From the NCBI GenBank assembly GCA_020253595.1, contig JADCBH010000079.1, forward strand, positions 1 through 35,518: a DNA stretch of 35,518 nt, in the 5' to 3' direction. Below are positions 1 through 7,279 of this stretch, piece after piece (position 1 is the stretch's first letter; every line of letters begins with the position of its first letter). The notes beneath the pieces are model-generated. The model was not told the DNA's origin. It did no database searches and was given only the letters and a program-made list of their open reading frames with translations. The translations under genes and the position numbers were made by a program. Source of the stretch: Brevundimonas sp. Lineage in GTDB: Bacteria > Pseudomonadota > Alphaproteobacteria > Caulobacterales > Caulobacteraceae.

Positions 1-35
1 AAAGGGAGTGAGGAAGGGTTGGGTCAATCCGCCCC

Positions 36-908
36 TTAGCCGAACGTCACGTAGACGAACGCGAACAGGAACAGCCAGACCACGTCCACGAAGTGCCAGT
101 ACCAGGCCGCAGCCTCGAAGCCGAAGTGCTTCTCGGGTCGCATCTGGCCGGCCATCAACCGGATCAGGCAGACGGCGAGGAAGATGGTGCCGACCAGCAC
201 ATGGAAGCCGTGGAAGCCGGTGGCCATGAAGAAGACCGAGCCGTACAGGCCCGAGCTGGAGGCCTCTTCGTTGAAGAAGAGGTTGTCGTGCAGGATATGC
301 TCGTACTCATAGATCTGCACGCCGGTGAACAGGATGCCGAGCGCCACGGTGATGATCAGGCCCAGTCGCGCACCGCTGCGATCTCCGACCTGCAGCGCGT
401 GGTGAGCCCAGGTCACGGTCGTGCCGGACAGCAGCAGGATCACGGTGTTCAGCAGAGGCAGCTGCCAGGGATCGAGCGTCTCGATGCCGCGCGGAGGCCA
501 GGTCGACCATGCGGCGGCGGTCTCCGCCCAGCTGGATATCTCGGGGATGTGCGTGCGCGCCTCGTTGAAGAGGGCCATCTCGAAGAACATCCAGAAGAAG
601 GCCGCGAAGAACATGATCTCCGAGGCGATAAACAGCGTCATGCCGTAGCGCAGGCCGATCGAGACGACCGGCGTATGGTCGCCCTTCTGGCCTTCGCGGA
701 TGACGTCCCACCACCAGGCCCCCATGGCGTAGAGGGTTCCGGCGAGGCCCGCGAAGAAGAGGATGGCGTTGCCCTCCTCGATGCCGAACAGGCCCTTCAT
801 CCAGGCAACCGCGCCGATCATCATCACGGTCACAGTGATCGAGGAGATCAGCGGATAGGGGCTGGGATCGACCAGGTGATAGTCGTGATGCGGAGCGGCG
901 TGGGCCAT
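36..908 (-). CDS. coxC: Cytochrome c oxidase subunit III (CoxC/CtaE)
   Basis: This is the third core subunit of the aa3-type terminal oxidase, an integral inner-membrane protein that stabilises the catalytic subunit and is linked to proton uptake. The 290 residues begin MAHAAPHHDYHLVDPSPYPL, the usual alphaproteobacterial CoxC start. They show the seven-helix pattern of the COX3 family, with the hallmark segments GLRYGMTLFIASEIMFF, GFHGFHVLVGTIFL and a C-terminal AAAWYWHFVDVVWLFLFAFVY, which carries the lipid-binding and dimer-contact region. It is the last oxidase gene visible in the minus-strand cox operon, 54 nt after ctaG, so co-transcription with ctaG is likely. The stop codon is TAA at 36-38. 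Identification is secure. Confidence 0.98.
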   Translation of the reverse strand: MAHAAPHHDYHLVDPSPYPLISSITVTVMMIGAVAWMKGLFGIEEGNAILFFAGLAGTLYAMGAWWWDVIREGQKGDHTPVVSIGLRYGMTLFIASEIMFFAAFFWMFFEMALFNEARTHIPEISSWAETAAAWSTWPPRGIETLDPWQLPLLNTVILLLSGTTVTWAHHALQVGDRSGARLGLIITVALGILFTGVQIYEYEHILHDNLFFNEEASSSGLYGSVFFMATGFHGFHVLVGTIFLAVCLIRLMAGQMRPEKHFGFEAAAWYWHFVDVVWLFLFAFVYVTFG

Positions 909-962
909 GGGGTCTCTACGTCAGGCGAATGCGGAATCTGCGGAAGGCTATAGCGTCGGCTC

Positions 963-1529
963 TCAGCCCGCGCCAGTGGCCGGTGCGTCTTCCGCCGAAG
1001 GATAGAAGGTGTAGCTGAGCGTGATCTCATCAACGCCGTCGGTCTCGGCGTTTTCGGCGAGCTTGGGATCGACGTAGTACTGGACCGGGAACTGGATGGT
1101 CTGGCCCGGCTCGATGGTCTGATCATCGAAGCAGAAGCACTGCAGCTTCTGGAAATACTGGCCCGTCTGCACGGGCACGACGTTGTAGCTCGCGCGCGCC
1201 GCGATCGGCTGGTCCGAGGTGTTGGTGACGTCGAAATAGGCCAGCCCGGTCTCGCCGATGCGCACCGTCTGGGTCACCTGTTCCGCCCTGAAGGTCATCG
1301 GCAGGTTGCGGACGTTGGTGTCGAAGCGAACCTTGATGGTGCGGTCCAGAACGACGTCAGAGGGCCTGTCCGCCCGCATGGTCGTGCCGCCGAAGCCGGT
1401 GACCTGGCAGAACAGCTGATAGAGCGGAACGGCCGCGAAGGCCGCACCGGTCATGGTCAGCACGACGCCGGCACAGGCCAGGGCCACGGCCCGTGTCGAC
1501 CAACGGGTCTTGCGCTCGGGCGCACTCAT
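963..1529 (-). CDS. ctaG: Cytochrome c oxidase assembly protein CtaG (Cox11)
   Basis: CtaG/Cox11 is the periplasm-facing copper chaperone that delivers Cu(I) to the CuB site of oxidase subunit I. The 188-residue protein has a cytoplasmic N-tail, one membrane anchor at about residues 13-33, and an immunoglobulin-like copper domain. The diagnostic CFCF copper motif is at residues 131-134 within KLQCFCFDDQ, and the third conserved cysteine is at residue 41 in YQLFCQVTG. The start ATG overlaps the stop of the upstream 56-aa gene as ATGA (1526-1529), which implies translational coupling. Its place between ctaB and coxC is the normal alphaproteobacterial arrangement. Length is normal and no key residue is missing. 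Confidence 0.97.
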   Translation of the reverse strand: MSAPERKTRWSTRAVALACAGVVLTMTGAAFAAVPLYQLFCQVTGFGGTTMRADRPSDVVLDRTIKVRFDTNVRNLPMTFRAEQVTQTVRIGETGLAYFDVTNTSDQPIAARASYNVVPVQTGQYFQKLQCFCFDDQTIEPGQTIQFPVQYYVDPKLAENAETDGVDEITLSYTFYPSAEDAPATGAG

Positions 1530-1696
1530 CGGGAAGCCTCCGCCACGGCCGCGTTCATGGCCTTTCGCTCCGTCAGGTTGGACTGCATGCGCAGGAAGGT
1601 GGTCAGGAAGATCAGGACGATGAAGCCAACCAGGCCCAACGCGATCCAGAGGCTGCGGCGGTTGCGGGCCTGGAGCTGTTCGGGAGTAAGGCGCAT
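1526..1696 (-). CDS. Small single-pass membrane protein of the cox operon (CoxF-like)
   Basis: This short gene encodes 56 residues starting MRLTPEQLQARNRRSLWIAL. A positively charged N-terminus (residues 11-14, RNRR) is followed by a single hydrophobic helix at about residues 16-35 and a short charged tail, so an N-in membrane protein is predicted. It lies between ctaB (17 nt away) and ctaG, and its TGA stop overlaps the ctaG ATG in the sequence ATGA. Alphaproteobacterial cox operons commonly carry a small membrane protein here, called CoxF in some annotations, presumed to help oxidase assembly. I assign that relation from position and topology only; function is not shown by the sequence. Confidence 0.8.
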   Translation of the reverse strand: MRLTPEQLQARNRRSLWIALGLVGFIVLIFLTTFLRMQSNLTERKAMNAAVAEASR

Positions 1697-1713
1697 CGGT
1701 TTTTACAGGTCCG

Positions 1714-2667
1714 TCAGAGGGCGAAGCGTTCGACCAGCAGGGCTGCGAACAGGGCCATCAGATACAGGATCGAGAAGGCGAAGAGGTTGCGTGCCGGTTT
1801 GGCCTCAGTGCGCACATCATACAATGCGGCCTCTCGCCCCACGGCCTCGGCCTTGTCCGGCTGGTCGCCCGCGCGCGATCGCCAAAGCCGCACAGCGAGC
1901 GCCAGGAACATCAGGCCGCCGGCGATCGAGACCACGAGGTAGATCGGTCCACCCAGGCCGGTCAGACCGGGCGCGATCGCCACGGGCACGAACACCAGGG
2001 AGTAGAGCAGGATCTGCAGGCGTGTGGACTTCGCGCCCCGCGCCACCGGCATCATGGGAATGCCCGCCTTGGCGTAGTCGCCGGTCGAATACAGGGCCAG
2101 CGCCCAGCTGTGCGGCGGTGTCCACAGGAAGATGATCAGGAACAGAAGCCAGGCCTGCCAGGGGGCCTCGCCCGTCGCTGCCGCCCAGCCGATGACCGGC
2201 GGAAACGCGCCCGCTGCCCCGCCGATGACGATGTTCTGGGGCGTTCGACGCTTCAGCATCAGGGTGTAGAAGACGGCATAGTAGACGATGGTCAGCAGCA
2301 GCAGACCCGCCGCCATCCAGTTCGTGTTCATGCCCAGCAGCATGACCGAGAAGATCGACAGAACGACCCCGAAGATCAGGGCGTCGTTGGGCTTCAGCCG
2401 CCCCGCCGCGACCGGGCGGCCCCGCGTGCGCCGCATCAGGGCGTCGGTCTCGCCCTCCAGCGCCATGTTGAGCGCACCCGCCGCGCCCGCGCCGACCGCG
2501 ATGCACAGGATGGCGATGGCCGCCACCAGGGGATTGATGTCGGCACCTGCCACGACCAGTCCGGTCGCGGCGGTGAAGATCACCAGCGACATAACGCGCG
2601 GCTTCAGCAGCTGAAAGAAGTCTTCCGGCTGGGCCGTCGACAGGGCGGGGGTTGCGGACTGGGTCAT
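1714..2667 (-). CDS. ctaB: Protoheme IX farnesyltransferase (heme O synthase)
   Basis: CtaB transfers a farnesyl group from farnesyl diphosphate to protoheme IX, giving heme O, the precursor of the heme A of the aa3 oxidase encoded around it. The 317-residue protein is a UbiA-superfamily integral membrane prenyltransferase. It starts with the conserved FFQLLKPRVMSLVIFTA, carries the prenyl-diphosphate/Mg site in the form NMALEGETDALMRRTRGRPV, and has the second conserved loop around DYAKAGIPMMPVARG. Eight or nine hydrophobic helices are visible. The codon just before the ATG is an in-frame TGA, so 2667 is the furthest upstream start possible. No Shine-Dalgarno motif stands at the normal distance; the T-run of a terminator-like hairpin lies there instead. 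Confidence 0.96.
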   Translation of the reverse strand: MTQSATPALSTAQPEDFFQLLKPRVMSLVIFTAATGLVVAGADINPLVAAIAILCIAVGAGAAGALNMALEGETDALMRRTRGRPVAAGRLKPNDALIFGVVLSIFSVMLLGMNTNWMAAGLLLLTIVYYAVFYTLMLKRRTPQNIVIGGAAGAFPPVIGWAAATGEAPWQAWLLFLIIFLWTPPHSWALALYSTGDYAKAGIPMMPVARGAKSTRLQILLYSLVFVPVAIAPGLTGLGGPIYLVVSIAGGLMFLALAVRLWRSRAGDQPDKAEAVGREAALYDVRTEAKPARNLFAFSILYLMALFAALLVERFAL

Positions 2668-2668
2668 T

Positions 2669-2709
2669 CAAAAAAGCGAGGGGCCGCCTCCCGGGTCGGA
2701 AGGCGGCCC
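2669..2709 (-). terminator. Intrinsic-terminator-like hairpin between coxA and ctaB
   Basis: Read on the minus strand, a perfect 9-bp stem GGGCCGCCT/AGGCGGCCC (2709-2701 paired with 2689-2681, 11-nt loop) is followed after five bases by TTTTTT (2675-2670). Two bases later comes the ctaB ATG. This has the form of a rho-independent terminator placed after coxA. Because ctaB, ctaG and coxC lie downstream with little room for another promoter, it more probably acts as a partial terminator setting the subunit-to-assembly-factor ratio. Confidence 0.75.
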
Positions 2710-2733
2710 TCATCCTGGCATGGGGTGGAAGGG

Positions 2734-4413
2734 TTAGTGCTTGTCGGCCTTCACCACCGGCAATTCGTTGAACTGATGGTGGGGCGGCGGGCTGGACAGG
2801 GTCCATTCCAGGGTCGTGGCACCTTCGCCCCAGGGGTTGGGGACCCCGGCGCGACGACGCACGGCCGCCTCGATCAGCACGATCAGGAAGACGACCACGC
2901 CGACCGCCGTGATGGCGTAACCCCACGACGAGACCTGGTTCCACAGGGTGTAGGCCTCTGGGTAGTCGATGTAACGACGCGGCATGCCCTGCAGACCCAG
3001 GAAGTGCTGCGGGAAGAAGATCACGTTCACGCCGACGAACATGATCCAGAAGTGCAGTGCGCCCAGGAACTCGTTGTACTTCACGCCGAACATCTTCTCG
3101 AACCAGTAGTAGAAGCCCGCGAAGATGGCGAACACGGCACCGAGCGAAAGCACGTAGTGGAAGTGCGCCACGACGTAGTAGGTATCGTGCAGGCTGTAAT
3201 CGATACCGGCATTGGACAGCACCACGCCGGTCACGCCGCCGACGGTGAACAGGAAGATGAAACCGATCGCCCAAAGCATGGGGGTCTTGAAGCTGATCGA
3301 GCCGCCCCACATCGTGGCGATCCAGCTGAAGATCTTCACGCCTGTCGGCACCGCGATGATCATGGTCGCGGCGATGAAGTAGGCGCGCAGGTTCACGCTC
3401 ATGCCGACCGTGTACATGTGGTGGGCCCAAACGATGAAGCCGACGAAGCCGATCGCCACCATGGCGTAGGCCATGGCCAGGTATCCGAACACCGGCTTCT
3501 TGGAGAAGGTCGAGACGATATGGCTGATGATGCCGAAGCCCGGCAGGATCAGGATGTACACCTCGGGGTGACCGAAGAACCAGAACAGGTGCTGGAACAT
3601 CACCGGATCACCGCCGCCGGCCGGATCGAAGAACGACGTGCCGAAGTTGCGATCGGTCAGCAGCATGGTGATGGCACCCGCCAGAACCGGCAGCGACAAC
3701 AGCAGCAGGAAGGCGGTGACCAGCACCGACCAGGCGAACAGCGGCATGCGGTGGAGCGTCATACCCGGTGCGCGCATGTTGAAGATGGTGGTGATGAAGT
3801 TAATGGCGCCGAGGATCGACGAGGCACCCGCAACGTGCAGCGAGAAGATCGCAAGATCCATCGCGGGCCCGGTGTGACCAGACGTCGAAAGCGGCGGATA
3901 GATGGTCCAGCCGCCGCCGAAGCCGCGCCCCGGCCCGCCGTCAACGAACATCGACAGACAGAGCAGCACCCAGGCCGAAACGAGCAGCCAGAACGACACG
4001 TTGTTCATGCGCGGGAAGGCCATGTCCGGCGCGCCGATCATGATCGGCACGAACCAGTTGCCGAAGCCGCCGATCATCGCGGGCATGACCATGAAGAAGA
4101 TCATGATCAGGGCGTGGGCCGTGACGGTGACGTTGTAGCCGTGCTTGGAGGCCTCGACGATGCCGAGCTGCTCGATGAGGCCGCCCTCGACGAACCACTG
4201 GATACCCGGTTCGGCCAACTCCAGGCGGATGAAGCCGGACAGAACACCGCCGACGATGCCCGCCATGATGGCGAACAGCAGGTACAGCGTCCCGATGTCC
4301 TTGTGATTGGTGGACAGGAACCAGCGGGTGAAGAAGCCCGGCTTGTGATCGTGCTCTGCATGGGCGTCGTGCCCGGGCGAAGCGTGGGTGTCGGCGGTGA
4401 TGTCGGTGGCCAT
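2734..4413 (-). CDS. ctaD: Cytochrome c oxidase subunit I (CoxA/CtaD)
   Basis: This is the catalytic subunit of the aa3-type heme-copper oxidase, which reduces O2 to water and pumps protons across the inner membrane. The 559 residues hold twelve helices and all hallmark sites. [19 protein letters not shown] contains the heme a histidine. [15 protein letters not shown] contains a CuB histidine, the cross-linked tyrosine and the D-channel glutamate. [10 protein letters not shown] provides the two further CuB histidines, and [15 protein letters not shown] provides heme a3 and heme a ligands. The N-terminal [18 protein letters not shown] is typical of alphaproteobacteria. It follows coxB by 20 nt on the minus strand. 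The Shine-Dalgarno sequence is weak. The gene is intact. Confidence 0.99.
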   Translation of the reverse strand: MATDITADTHASPGHDAHAEHDHKPGFFTRWFLSTNHKDIGTLYLLFAIMAGIVGGVLSGFIRLELAEPGIQWFVEGGLIEQLGIVEASKHGYNVTVTAHALIMIFFMVMPAMIGGFGNWFVPIMIGAPDMAFPRMNNVSFWLLVSAWVLLCLSMFVDGGPGRGFGGGWTIYPPLSTSGHTGPAMDLAIFSLHVAGASSILGAINFITTIFNMRAPGMTLHRMPLFAWSVLVTAFLLLLSLPVLAGAITMLLTDRNFGTSFFDPAGGGDPVMFQHLFWFFGHPEVYILILPGFGIISHIVSTFSKKPVFGYLAMAYAMVAIGFVGFIVWAHHMYTVGMSVNLRAYFIAATMIIAVPTGVKIFSWIATMWGGSISFKTPMLWAIGFIFLFTVGGVTGVVLSNAGIDYSLHDTYYVVAHFHYVLSLGAVFAIFAGFYYWFEKMFGVKYNEFLGALHFWIMFVGVNVIFFPQHFLGLQGMPRRYIDYPEAYTLWNQVSSWGYAITAVGVVVFLIVLIEAAVRRRAGVPNPWGEGATTLEWTLSSPPPHHQFNELPVVKADKH

Positions 4414-4433
4414 GATCGTTTTCAGTCTGACGA

Positions 4434-5393
4434 TTACTGCGCGGGAGCGGCGGCGGCGTCTGCCGGAGCGGCGGGAACAGAAGCTTCTGCAGCGGCCGGC
4501 TGGGCCGCGTCGGCGGCCGCCGGAGCGGCGACCTGGGCGGCGGTTCCGCCCGGGGCTTCAGCGGCCGTGGCCGGGGTCATGGAACCGCCTCTGGAGGCGA
4601 CCCAGGCGGCGAACTCGGCCTCCGACACCACATTGATCTGGATCGGCATGAAGGCGTGGTCGACGCCGCAAAGCTCGGAGCACTGGCCGTAGAAGACGCC
4701 TTCGCGCTCGGCCCGGAACCAGGTTTCATTGACGCGGCCCGGGATGGCGTCGGTCTTCAAACCAAAGGCCGGCAGGGCGAAGGCGTGGATCACGTCGGAC
4801 GCGGTGACCAGAACGCGCACCGTCTTGCCGACGGGCACAACAATGGGCTCGTCCACGGCCAGGCGGAAGGGAACGCCCTGAGCCTGAGCCTCGTCCTCGG
4901 GCAGCATGTTGGAAATGTATTCCGGCACGCCCTGGTCCGGGTACTCATAGGCCCAGTTCCACTGGTTGCCAGTGGCCTTCACGGTCAGGTCCGGGGTCGG
5001 CATGTCGTGGTAGGCGAACAGCAGGCGGAACGAGAACAGCGAGATGCCGACCAGAATCATGACGGGCAGGACCGTCCAGACGATCTCCACCAGAGTGTTG
5101 TGGCTCCACTTGGCCGGGGTAGGATTGGCCTTCTTGTTGTAGCGGATCGCCACCCAGATCAGCAGGCCCAGCACCAACAGGCTGATCCCGGTGATGATCG
5201 GCATCAGGACGACGTCGTGGAAGAAATGCGCCTGGTGCTTCAGCGGCGAGGCGGCCGGCTGGAGGCCGATTCCGCCCGGCGTGGGCTGGCCCATCAGGTC
5301 CTGCGCCCATGCGGGCGCGGCGAAGAAGACGGCGAGCGAGGTCGTGGCGATGCCGCCTACGATCCCGTTCAGGGCGCGCTTGCCCAGACGCAT
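4434..5393 (-). CDS. coxB: Cytochrome c oxidase subunit II (CoxB/CtaC)
   Basis: Subunit II takes electrons from cytochrome c through its binuclear CuA centre. From the chosen start the protein has 319 residues: a signal peptide ending AWA at about residue 30, two transmembrane helices (about 60-83 and 103-126) and a periplasmic cupredoxin domain. The aromatic electron-entry motif is [12 protein letters not shown], and the CuA ligands are H203, C238, E240, C242, H246 and M249 in [18 protein letters not shown] chose ATG 5393 because GAGGA stands 8 nt upstream; the frame stays open to 5519 (ATG 5408 is another option), but that extension lacks family resemblance. The last ~48 residues form an Ala/Pro-rich tail beyond the normal end of the domain. 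It is the first gene of the cox operon. Confidence 0.97.
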   Translation of the reverse strand: MRLGKRALNGIVGGIATTSLAVFFAAPAWAQDLMGQPTPGGIGLQPAASPLKHQAHFFHDVVLMPIITGISLLVLGLLIWVAIRYNKKANPTPAKWSHNTLVEIVWTVLPVMILVGISLFSFRLLFAYHDMPTPDLTVKATGNQWNWAYEYPDQGVPEYISNMLPEDEAQAQGVPFRLAVDEPIVVPVGKTVRVLVTASDVIHAFALPAFGLKTDAIPGRVNETWFRAEREGVFYGQCSELCGVDHAFMPIQINVVSEAEFAAWVASRGGSMTPATAAEAPGGTAAQVAAPAAADAAQPAAAEASVPAAPADAAAAPAQ

Positions 5394-5456
5394 GCGATTG
5401 TTCCTCATCCTGCTCAGTAAACCGGTCTCGACGACGGAGCGCCGATCCGACGTGAC

Positions 5457-5472
5457 CCCTGAAATGTCAGGG
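5457..5472 (-). promoter_or_regulatory. Perfect 6-4-6 inverted repeat upstream of coxB
   Basis: The sequence CCCTGA-AATG-TCAGGG is a perfect inverted repeat about 64 nt upstream of the chosen coxB start, in the 177-nt gap that should contain the cox operon promoter. It could be an operator or a 5' leader hairpin. No convincing -35/-10 pair was recognised in the gap, and no regulator can be named from the sequence. Confidence 0.35.
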
Positions 5473-5570
5473 CTCGACGATTTCAGCCGGTCCTTATCGG
5501 TCGGGACCCGCCTTGCCAAGCGATGGGACGCCTCAATGGCGATTTGGCGCAGCCGCAGGCTGACGTTAGG

Positions 5571-6554
5571 TCAGCAATCCGGGCAATCCGGAAGCGCGCC
5601 CGTCTCGAGCTGGAACGTCGTGTGCGAAATGCCGAACCGGGTCTTCGACAGCGTCTGGGCCTCGGCCAGAAGCCCCTTGGGGTCGCTGCGTCCGTGGACC
5701 AGATGGGCGGTGAGGGCCGTCTTGGTGGTCGAAAGCCCCCAGACGTGCAGGTCATGGACGGCCGTTACGCCCGGCAGTTCGGTGAGCGCCGTCCGAACGG
5801 CGGCCACGTCGATCGAGGTCGGGGCGGCGTCGAGCGCCAGGTTCAATGATTCCCGGAACAGGCCCCAGGTCCCCAGCACGATCACCGCCACGATCACCAG
5901 ACTGACCGCCGGATCGATGACGCTCCAGCCCGTCAGGAGAATCAACCCGCCCGACACAACCACGCCCAGGGAAACGCCGGCGTCGGCCAACATGTGCAGA
6001 TAGGCGCCCCGTGCGTTGAGATCCTTGTGATCGTTCATGAACAGCAAGGCCGTTCCCAGGTTGATCACGAAGCCGATGCCGGCCACCGCCATGATCAGGA
6101 CGGACTCGACCGGCGCGGGGTCAGCGATGCGGCGAACCGCCTCGAATGTGATTGCCCCGCAGGTGAAGATGAGCAGGACGGCATTGGCCAGCGCCGCCAG
6201 AACCGTGGCCTTGCCGAATCCATAGGTGCGGCTGGGGCCCGCAGCGCGTCGCGCCAGAACCGCTGCCCCGCCCGCCATGGCAAGCCCCAGGACGTCGGAC
6301 AGATTATGACCGGCGTCGGCCAGCAGTGCCGTGGAACCCGAGAGAACGCCCGCGATGGCTTCGCAAACCACGAAGGCCAGATTGACCACCAGGCCGACCC
6401 CATAACGCCAGTCGCCGGTATTGACCGGCCCGTGGCTGTGCCCATGCCCGTGGTGATGGTGATGGTGATGGCCGTGGTGCGCGTGATCGTGGCCATGACC
6501 GTGATGATCATGGTCGTGATGCGTATGGTCCGCGTGGGAATGGCCGCCTGACAT
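5571..6554 (-). CDS. Cation diffusion facilitator family transporter (Zn/Co efflux)
   Basis: This is a CDF-family divalent metal/proton antiporter of the inner membrane, 327 residues, most like the DmeF/CzcD group that exports zinc, cobalt or cadmium. The N-terminal ~42 residues are extremely His-rich, including seven consecutive histidines, and should bind metal. Six helices follow. The transport-site pairs are H83/D87 in LLADAGHNLSDVLG (TM2) and H187/D191 in AYLHMLADAGVS (TM5). A cytoplasmic ferredoxin-like domain contains VAAVRTALTELPGV and VHDLHVWGLS, and the protein ends in a Cys-Pro-Asp-Cys tail. It starts 9 nt after the upstream membrane-protein gene, and the AGG of that gene's TAG stop region can serve as its ribosome site, so the two look coupled. 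The exact metal cannot be read from the sequence. Confidence 0.93.
   Translation of the reverse strand: MSGGHSHADHTHHDHDHHGHGHDHAHHGHHHHHHHGHGHSHGPVNTGDWRYGVGLVVNLAFVVCEAIAGVLSGSTALLADAGHNLSDVLGLAMAGGAAVLARRAAGPSRTYGFGKATVLAALANAVLLIFTCGAITFEAVRRIADPAPVESVLIMAVAGIGFVINLGTALLFMNDHKDLNARGAYLHMLADAGVSLGVVVSGGLILLTGWSVIDPAVSLVIVAVIVLGTWGLFRESLNLALDAAPTSIDVAAVRTALTELPGVTAVHDLHVWGLSTTKTALTAHLVHGRSDPKGLLAEAQTLSKTRFGISHTTFQLETGALPDCPDC
6453..6470. repeat. Three tandem GTGATG hexamers in the His-tract coding region
   Basis: Three perfect tandem copies of GTGATG lie inside the His-rich N-terminus of the cation diffusion facilitator gene and encode histidines on the minus strand. Slippage here would change the His count in steps of two without breaking the frame. 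Confidence 0.7.
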
Positions 6555-6563
6555 GACACCAGC

Positions 6564-7223
6564 CTAGTGCTGGTGGGTCACGATAAGAAGGCCGATCACG
6601 ATCAGGGCCAGACCCAGCACGGCACCCTCGTAACGCGCCCATCGTTCCAGCCTAAGGATCGAGGCCCCGGCGCGCGCCAGAAGGGTGAAGACCGTCATGC
6701 CCAACACCGTGCCCAGTGCGAACGCGAGGGTCAGCAGGGCCAGCACGCCGGCCCCCTCGCCCGCGGCCGACATATAGATCGGCAGGAGCACCTCGCCCGG
6801 TGACAGGGCCATGATGCCGACCAGACCCCAGAAGGCGGCCGCGTGCGACACGCTCGGTTCGGCCAGCTCCATGCCCGGCCCACCCGCCACGACTGGCCGC
6901 CGCACGATCGCCCGGATCAGATAGAAGCCACCGAAGACGAACAGGAGGCCCGCCGATAGCCAGGGCAGAAGCCCAGACACCACGGTGTCGAGCACCATCC
7001 CGGCCGCCACGATCAGACTACCGACAAAGACGGTCGAGGCCACATGGGCCAGACCGGCGGCCGTCACCGCTGCGAGATTGCGGGTCAGGGTCCACTGCTG
7101 GGCCCGACCGACCAGCACGAACGGCAGCCAGTGTGTCGGCAGTGCCGCGTGCAGGAAGGCCGCAGCGAACCCGCCCCCGACAAGGGAGAGCAGGATCGGA
7201 TGTTCAAGGTCGGAGGGCGACAT
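6564..7223 (-). CDS. Polytopic membrane protein paired with CDF exporter (TauE/SafE- or NicO-like, metal efflux suspected)
   Basis: This gene encodes 219 residues with about six hydrophobic helices. Two conserved-looking sites are visible: HAALPTHWLPFVLVGRA near residues 25-41 in the first helix, and a second-half motif GIMALSPGEVLLPIYMSA. A six-helix protein with a His motif in the first helix and a repeated second half suggests a TauE/SafE-type exporter or a NicO/RcnA-type nickel-cobalt permease, but I cannot name the family with certainty. Its partner 9 nt downstream is a His-rich metal exporter, and the promoter in front holds an operator-like palindrome, so a role in metal handling is inferred. 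The predicted transcript start lies very near the ATG, so the leader would be short or absent. Confidence 0.75.
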   Translation of the reverse strand: MSPSDLEHPILLSLVGGGFAAAFLHAALPTHWLPFVLVGRAQQWTLTRNLAAVTAAGLAHVASTVFVGSLIVAAGMVLDTVVSGLLPWLSAGLLFVFGGFYLIRAIVRRPVVAGGPGMELAEPSVSHAAAFWGLVGIMALSPGEVLLPIYMSAAGEGAGVLALLTLAFALGTVLGMTVFTLLARAGASILRLERWARYEGAVLGLALIVIGLLIVTHQH

Positions 7224-7230
7224 CGCCGAC

Positions 7231-7259
7231 CCTATAGCGTGTTACTTTATAACGGTCGA
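7231..7259 (-). promoter_or_regulatory. Predicted promoter of the metal-exporter pair with palindromic operator in its spacer
   Basis: On the minus strand a -35-like TCGACC (7259-7254) and a -10-like TATAGG (7236-7231) are separated by exactly 17 nt. The spacer contains GTTATAAAGTAAC (7253-7241), an imperfect palindrome with GTTA/TAAC arms. The -10 element within GCTATAGG also resembles the Caulobacter GCTANAWC form. A repressor bound here would block RNA polymerase; the arms resemble Fur/Zur-family operators. The next gene starts at 7223, only about 8 nt after the -10. This is prediction from pattern only. Confidence 0.5.
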
Positions 7260-7279
7260 GGGGTTTGTCACTGGGCGAA

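Noticed and set aside
2110-4692. Long plus-strand open frame antisense to ctaB, ctaD and coxB.
   Set aside because: Its predicted protein is rich in His, Arg, Asp and Gln without any family feature, as expected for the mirror of GC-rich coding DNA. The minus-strand genes are unequivocal.
5394-5519. N-terminal extension of CoxB from an in-frame start at 5519.
   Set aside because: It has no family resemblance and would bury the signal peptide; a ribosome site stands before ATG 5393.
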